Positions 5,584-7,492 of a DNA stretch of 7,492 nucleotides are shown one piece after another (position 1 is the stretch's first letter; each line of letters begins with the position of its first letter). The DNA comes from an uncultured Methanofollis sp. (GTDB lineage Archaea > Halobacteriota > Methanomicrobia > Methanomicrobiales > Methanofollaceae). Location: NCBI RefSeq assembly GCF_937919355.1, contig NZ_CALFSA010000022.1, positions 1-7,492 of the forward strand, in the 5' to 3' direction. The position numbers were made by a program, and so were the translations under genes. Below the pieces are notes generated by a model that saw only the letters and a program-made list of their open reading frames with translations, had not been told where the DNA came from and did not search any database.

Positions 5584-6930
5584 ATGAAGACCCTCATCCT
5601 TGCTGGTGGTTCAGGCACGCGTCTCTTCCCCCTGAGCCGGACCTGTTACCCGAAACAGTTCATCCCTCTCTTCGAGAAGGAGTCTCTCTTCCAGAAGACG
5701 GTGCGGCGCGCCCTCCTCTTCTCTGCTCCAGAGGAGGTATACGTCGTCACCAACGAGGCGCACCGTTTCCTGGTCGCCGACCAGCTCGCGGCGATCGGTG
5801 CCGGGTGCCAGGTGCTCGTCGAGCCTGAGGGCAAAAACACCCTCCCGGCGATCGTCTACGGCATGACGGCCCTGAACGGCGAGGAGGCCGTCGTCGCCGT
5901 CCTCCCCTCAGACCAGCTGCTCACCCCGGACGAGGGGTATATGGCTGCGTTCCATGCGGCCGAGGTCCTCGCCGAGGATCACCTCGTCACCTTCGGGATC
6001 GCCCCGACCTCCCCGCACACAGGCTACGGGTATATCAGGCCCGGCGACGACCTCCCGGGCGGCTATGCGGTCGGCGCCTTCGTCGAGAAACCCGATCGGG
6101 AGACGGCCGAGAGGTACGTCCGCAACGGATATCTCTGGAACTCAGGGATGTTCCTCTTCTCCTCCTCCCTCTTCATGGAGGAGTGCCGGCGCCTGGCGCC
6201 GGCCGTCGCCGAGGCCTTCGCCCTCCCAATCGATGAGGCGTACGCGAAGACCCCGAAGGTCTCGATCGACTATGGGCTGATGGAGAAGACCGACAGGGCG
6301 GCGGTCGTGCCCCTCGCCACCCCCTGGAGCGATGTCGGGAGCTTCGACGCCCTGTACCAGGTGAGTCCAAAGGATGGGGACGGCAATGTCGTGAGGGGGG
6401 AGTATATCGGCCTCAGGAGCGCAAACAACCTGGTCATCTCCGACCGTCTCGTCGCCACCATCGGCCTCTCCGACCTTGCGGTCGTCGACACCCCCGACGC
6501 CCTCCTCGTCTGCCCGAAGTCCGAGGCCCAGCATGTCGGCGAGGTCACCGCCCTCCTCAAGGAGAGGGGCGACGGCCGCTGCGACCTTCACACCACGGTC
6601 CACCGTCCCTGGGGCTCGTACACCGTCCTCCTCAAGGGCGACTCCTTCCAGATCAAGCGCCTCACCCTCCTCCCCGGACGGCGTATCTCCGCCCAACTCC
6701 ACCACCACAGGAGCGAGCACTGGGTGGTGGTGCGGGGGATGGCTGAGGTCTCGAACAACGGCCGCACCTTCTTCGTCCGTCCGGGAGAGAGCACCTTTGT
6801 CCCGGCAGGGACGAGGCACCGCCTCGCAAACCCAGGGATGATACCCCTCGAGGTGATCGAGGTCCAGAACGGCGAATACATCACAGAGGACGACATCGTC
6901 CGCTTCGACGACGACTTCAAGAGGGAGTGA
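5584..6930 (+). CDS. manC: Bifunctional mannose-1-phosphate guanylyltransferase / mannose-6-phosphate isomerase
   Basis: 448 residues, close to the usual length of about 450-480 for type II ManC/AlgA enzymes. Residues 1-320 are the nucleotidyltransferase: LAGGSGTRLFPLSR (6-19) is the GTP-binding signature, YPKQF (22-26) the pyrophosphorylase lysine motif, followed by VLPSDQ (106-111), FVEKP (166-170), LWNSGMF (184-190) and SDVGSFDALY (249-258). Residues about 339-435 are the cupin isomerase domain: VHRPWGSY, then QLHHHRSEHWVVV (371-383) with metal-binding histidines and glutamate, and PAGTRHRL (H412). The enzyme interconverts fructose-6-phosphate and mannose-6-phosphate and joins mannose-1-phosphate to GTP, giving GDP-mannose for glycans of the S-layer, lipids or surface polysaccharide. 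The phosphomannomutase needed between the two steps is not in this window. The gene appears intact and G+C-rich, and has its own promoter. Confidence 0.95.
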   Translation: MKTLILAGGSGTRLFPLSRTCYPKQFIPLFEKESLFQKTVRRALLFSAPEEVYVVTNEAHRFLVADQLAAIGAGCQVLVEPEGKNTLPAIVYGMTALNGEEAVVAVLPSDQLLTPDEGYMAAFHAAEVLAEDHLVTFGIAPTSPHTGYGYIRPGDDLPGGYAVGAFVEKPDRETAERYVRNGYLWNSGMFLFSSSLFMEECRRLAPAVAEAFALPIDEAYAKTPKVSIDYGLMEKTDRAAVVPLATPWSDVGSFDALYQVSPKDGDGNVVRGEYIGLRSANNLVISDRLVATIGLSDLAVVDTPDALLVCPKSEAQHVGEVTALLKERGDGRCDLHTTVHRPWGSYTVLLKGDSFQIKRLTLLPGRRISAQLHHHRSEHWVVVRGMAEVSNNGRTFFVRPGESTFVPAGTRHRLANPGMIPLEVIEVQNGEYITEDDIVRFDDDFKRE

Positions 6931-7005
6931 GAGGGCGCCTCTTATTGAATCGGTTTAACTTCCCCTATTTTTCAGGGAAAATAACAATAAAAAATGCTTA
7001 TAAAC
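6928..7005 (+). promoter_or_regulatory. Promoter region of the membrane-protein gene, copy 2 of the repeated module
   Basis: Starting in the manC stop codon, TGAGAGGGCGCCTC (6928-6941) is identical to 5455-5468. The module continues with TTGAATCGGTTTAAC (6945-6959), a C-rich patch, TTTTTCAGG (6968-6976) and AAAAAATGC directly before the TATA-like TTATAAAC (6998-7005). Compared with copy 1 it lacks the second hairpin arm and has a short A+T-rich insertion (ATAACAAT) before the A-run. The predicted start of transcription is near 7027-7032. Confidence 0.6.
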
Positions 7006-7023
7006 CCTGAAGAGATCCCATTT

Positions 7024-7038
7024 ACTATGGGCCATAGT
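7024..7038. promoter_or_regulatory. 15-base palindrome at the predicted transcription start
   Basis: ACTATGG-G-CCATAGT has perfect 7-base arms around one base. It lies 19-33 bases downstream of the TATA-like box at 6998-7005, exactly where an archaeal transcript would begin. This is a typical place for a repressor to block RNA polymerase. The repressor is unknown. Confidence 0.5.
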
Positions 7039-7106
7039 CAAAATGGTATTCATTGCGTATCGTCTTCTCATAGTACTTTTATCGAATTATGTGGCGGGAG
7101 ACCACC

Positions 7107-7492
7107 ATGAACCCGATTCAAACGTACTTCCTTCCCTTTATAGCCCTCACCTCCGGAATCCTCATCCTCATCGCCGTACTTGGCTATATCGGGCTTTATT
7201 GGTACAAAATGTCACATGTGCGTGAGAATTCCAGAGGGTCAGGCACCAAACTCTTGCGTGTTCTTGTCGCTCTCGCTATACTATCACTTGCAATACTCAT
7301 AGTCTGGTTACTGTATTATGACAACTGCATTGAAAACCTCAGTAACTTCCAGGATATAGAGACATTCTGCGATACGCAAACAACGACAATCACCAAATGG
7401 CTGATACTCTTGTTGAATGGCCAGTTCGGAGCTGCGGCCGTGGTTATCTCGCTGCTGGCCGTCGTCATGAAGTTGACTTCATCGGCTTACTC
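7107..7492 (+). CDS. Unrecognised membrane protein with three helices, 3' end off the window
   Basis: 128 codons are visible and the frame is open at the right edge. It starts at ATG 7107 with GGGAG (7096-7100) six bases upstream. Hydrophobic segments lie at residues 7-32, 48-71 and 96-121. A short charged loop (KMSHVRENSRGSGTK, 34-48) separates the first two, and a polar loop with two cysteines (C74, C88) separates the second and third. If the positive loop is cytoplasmic, the N-terminus is outside and the cysteine loop faces outward, where the cysteines could form a disulfide. I recognise no family. Codon use is less G+C-rich than in manC, and a 5' leader of about 75 bases carries the palindrome at 7024-7038. 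Sharing a promoter module with manC hints at a role in the cell envelope, but this is inference only. Confidence 0.8.
   Translation, partial: MNPIQTYFLPFIALTSGILILIAVLGYIGLYWYKMSHVRENSRGSGTKLLRVLVALAILSLAILIVWLLYYDNCIENLSNFQDIETFCDTQTTTITKWLILLLNGQFGAAAVVISLLAVVMKLTSSAY

Noticed and set aside
5522..5587. 21-codon leader frame ending in an ATGA overlap with manC
   Set aside because: Its start lies upstream of the TATA-like box, so it should not be on the transcript.
6142..6819. Long minus-strand open frame opposite manC (225 codons)
   Set aside because: It is the mirror of a strongly supported, G+C-rich gene; its translation is compositionally skewed with no domain.
7043..7225. 60-codon frame starting MVFIAYRLLIVLL ahead of the membrane protein
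   Set aside because: Overlaps the better-supported start at 7107 in another frame and turns into histidine/proline-rich sequence; a leader role cannot be excluded but is unsupported.
1..7492. CRISPR arrays, tRNA and rRNA genes
   Set aside because: No regularly spaced repeats, no cloverleaf with a T-arm, and no rRNA-like sequence were seen on either strand.

Overview
The window is G+C-rich, codes densely in its right two thirds, and looks archaeal. Several genes have purine-rich ribosome binding sites, candidate promoters are TATA-like, and the protein families (MNT/HEPN pairs, YwgA-like plus HD phosphohydrolase, bifunctional GDP-mannose enzyme) fit a methanogen of the order Methanomicrobiales (Methanoculleus/Methanofollis-like). 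That placement is inference from codon style and protein resemblance; no rRNA or marker gene is present.

Left part (1-2676): a toxin-antitoxin accessory zone in mixed states of decay. On the minus strand lie a left-truncated MNT nucleotidyltransferase (1-244) and a second MNT (432-662) that has lost its C-terminal strand and is followed by only a stub of its HEPN partner (394-435). On the plus strand come a truncated winged-helix domain (920-1057), two tandem hairpins that may be an insertion-sequence end (1074-1120), a frameshifted pseudogene (1304-1742) closed by a T-tract terminator, and an apparently functional MNT-HEPN pair (1853-2676) joined by a 4-base ATGA overlap.

Middle (2800-4711): a two-gene unit with its own TATA-like promoter. 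A YwgA-like winged-helix protein is followed by a SAMHD1/YwfO-like HD dNTP phosphohydrolase. The HD frame has no normal start codon at its expected beginning: the first in-frame ATG lies after the first metal-binding histidine. This is probably a single-base frameshift just after a GTGA overlap, or less likely translational +1 frameshifting.

Right part (4712-7492): about 0.8 kb without a convincing gene but with several perfect palindromes. Next comes a complete manC/algA-type mannose-1-phosphate guanylyltransferase/mannose-6-phosphate isomerase (5584-6930), which makes GDP-mannose for surface glycans. After a more A+T-rich promoter region, an unknown three-helix membrane protein (7107 onward) runs off the right edge. 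The promoter regions of the last two genes are related copies of one sequence block, so they may share regulation. The second copy also has a 7+1+7 palindrome where transcription should start.

The strongest leads are the YwgA/HD junction, the repeated promoter module around manC, and the run of same-direction single-base frameshifts between 1304 and 3440.
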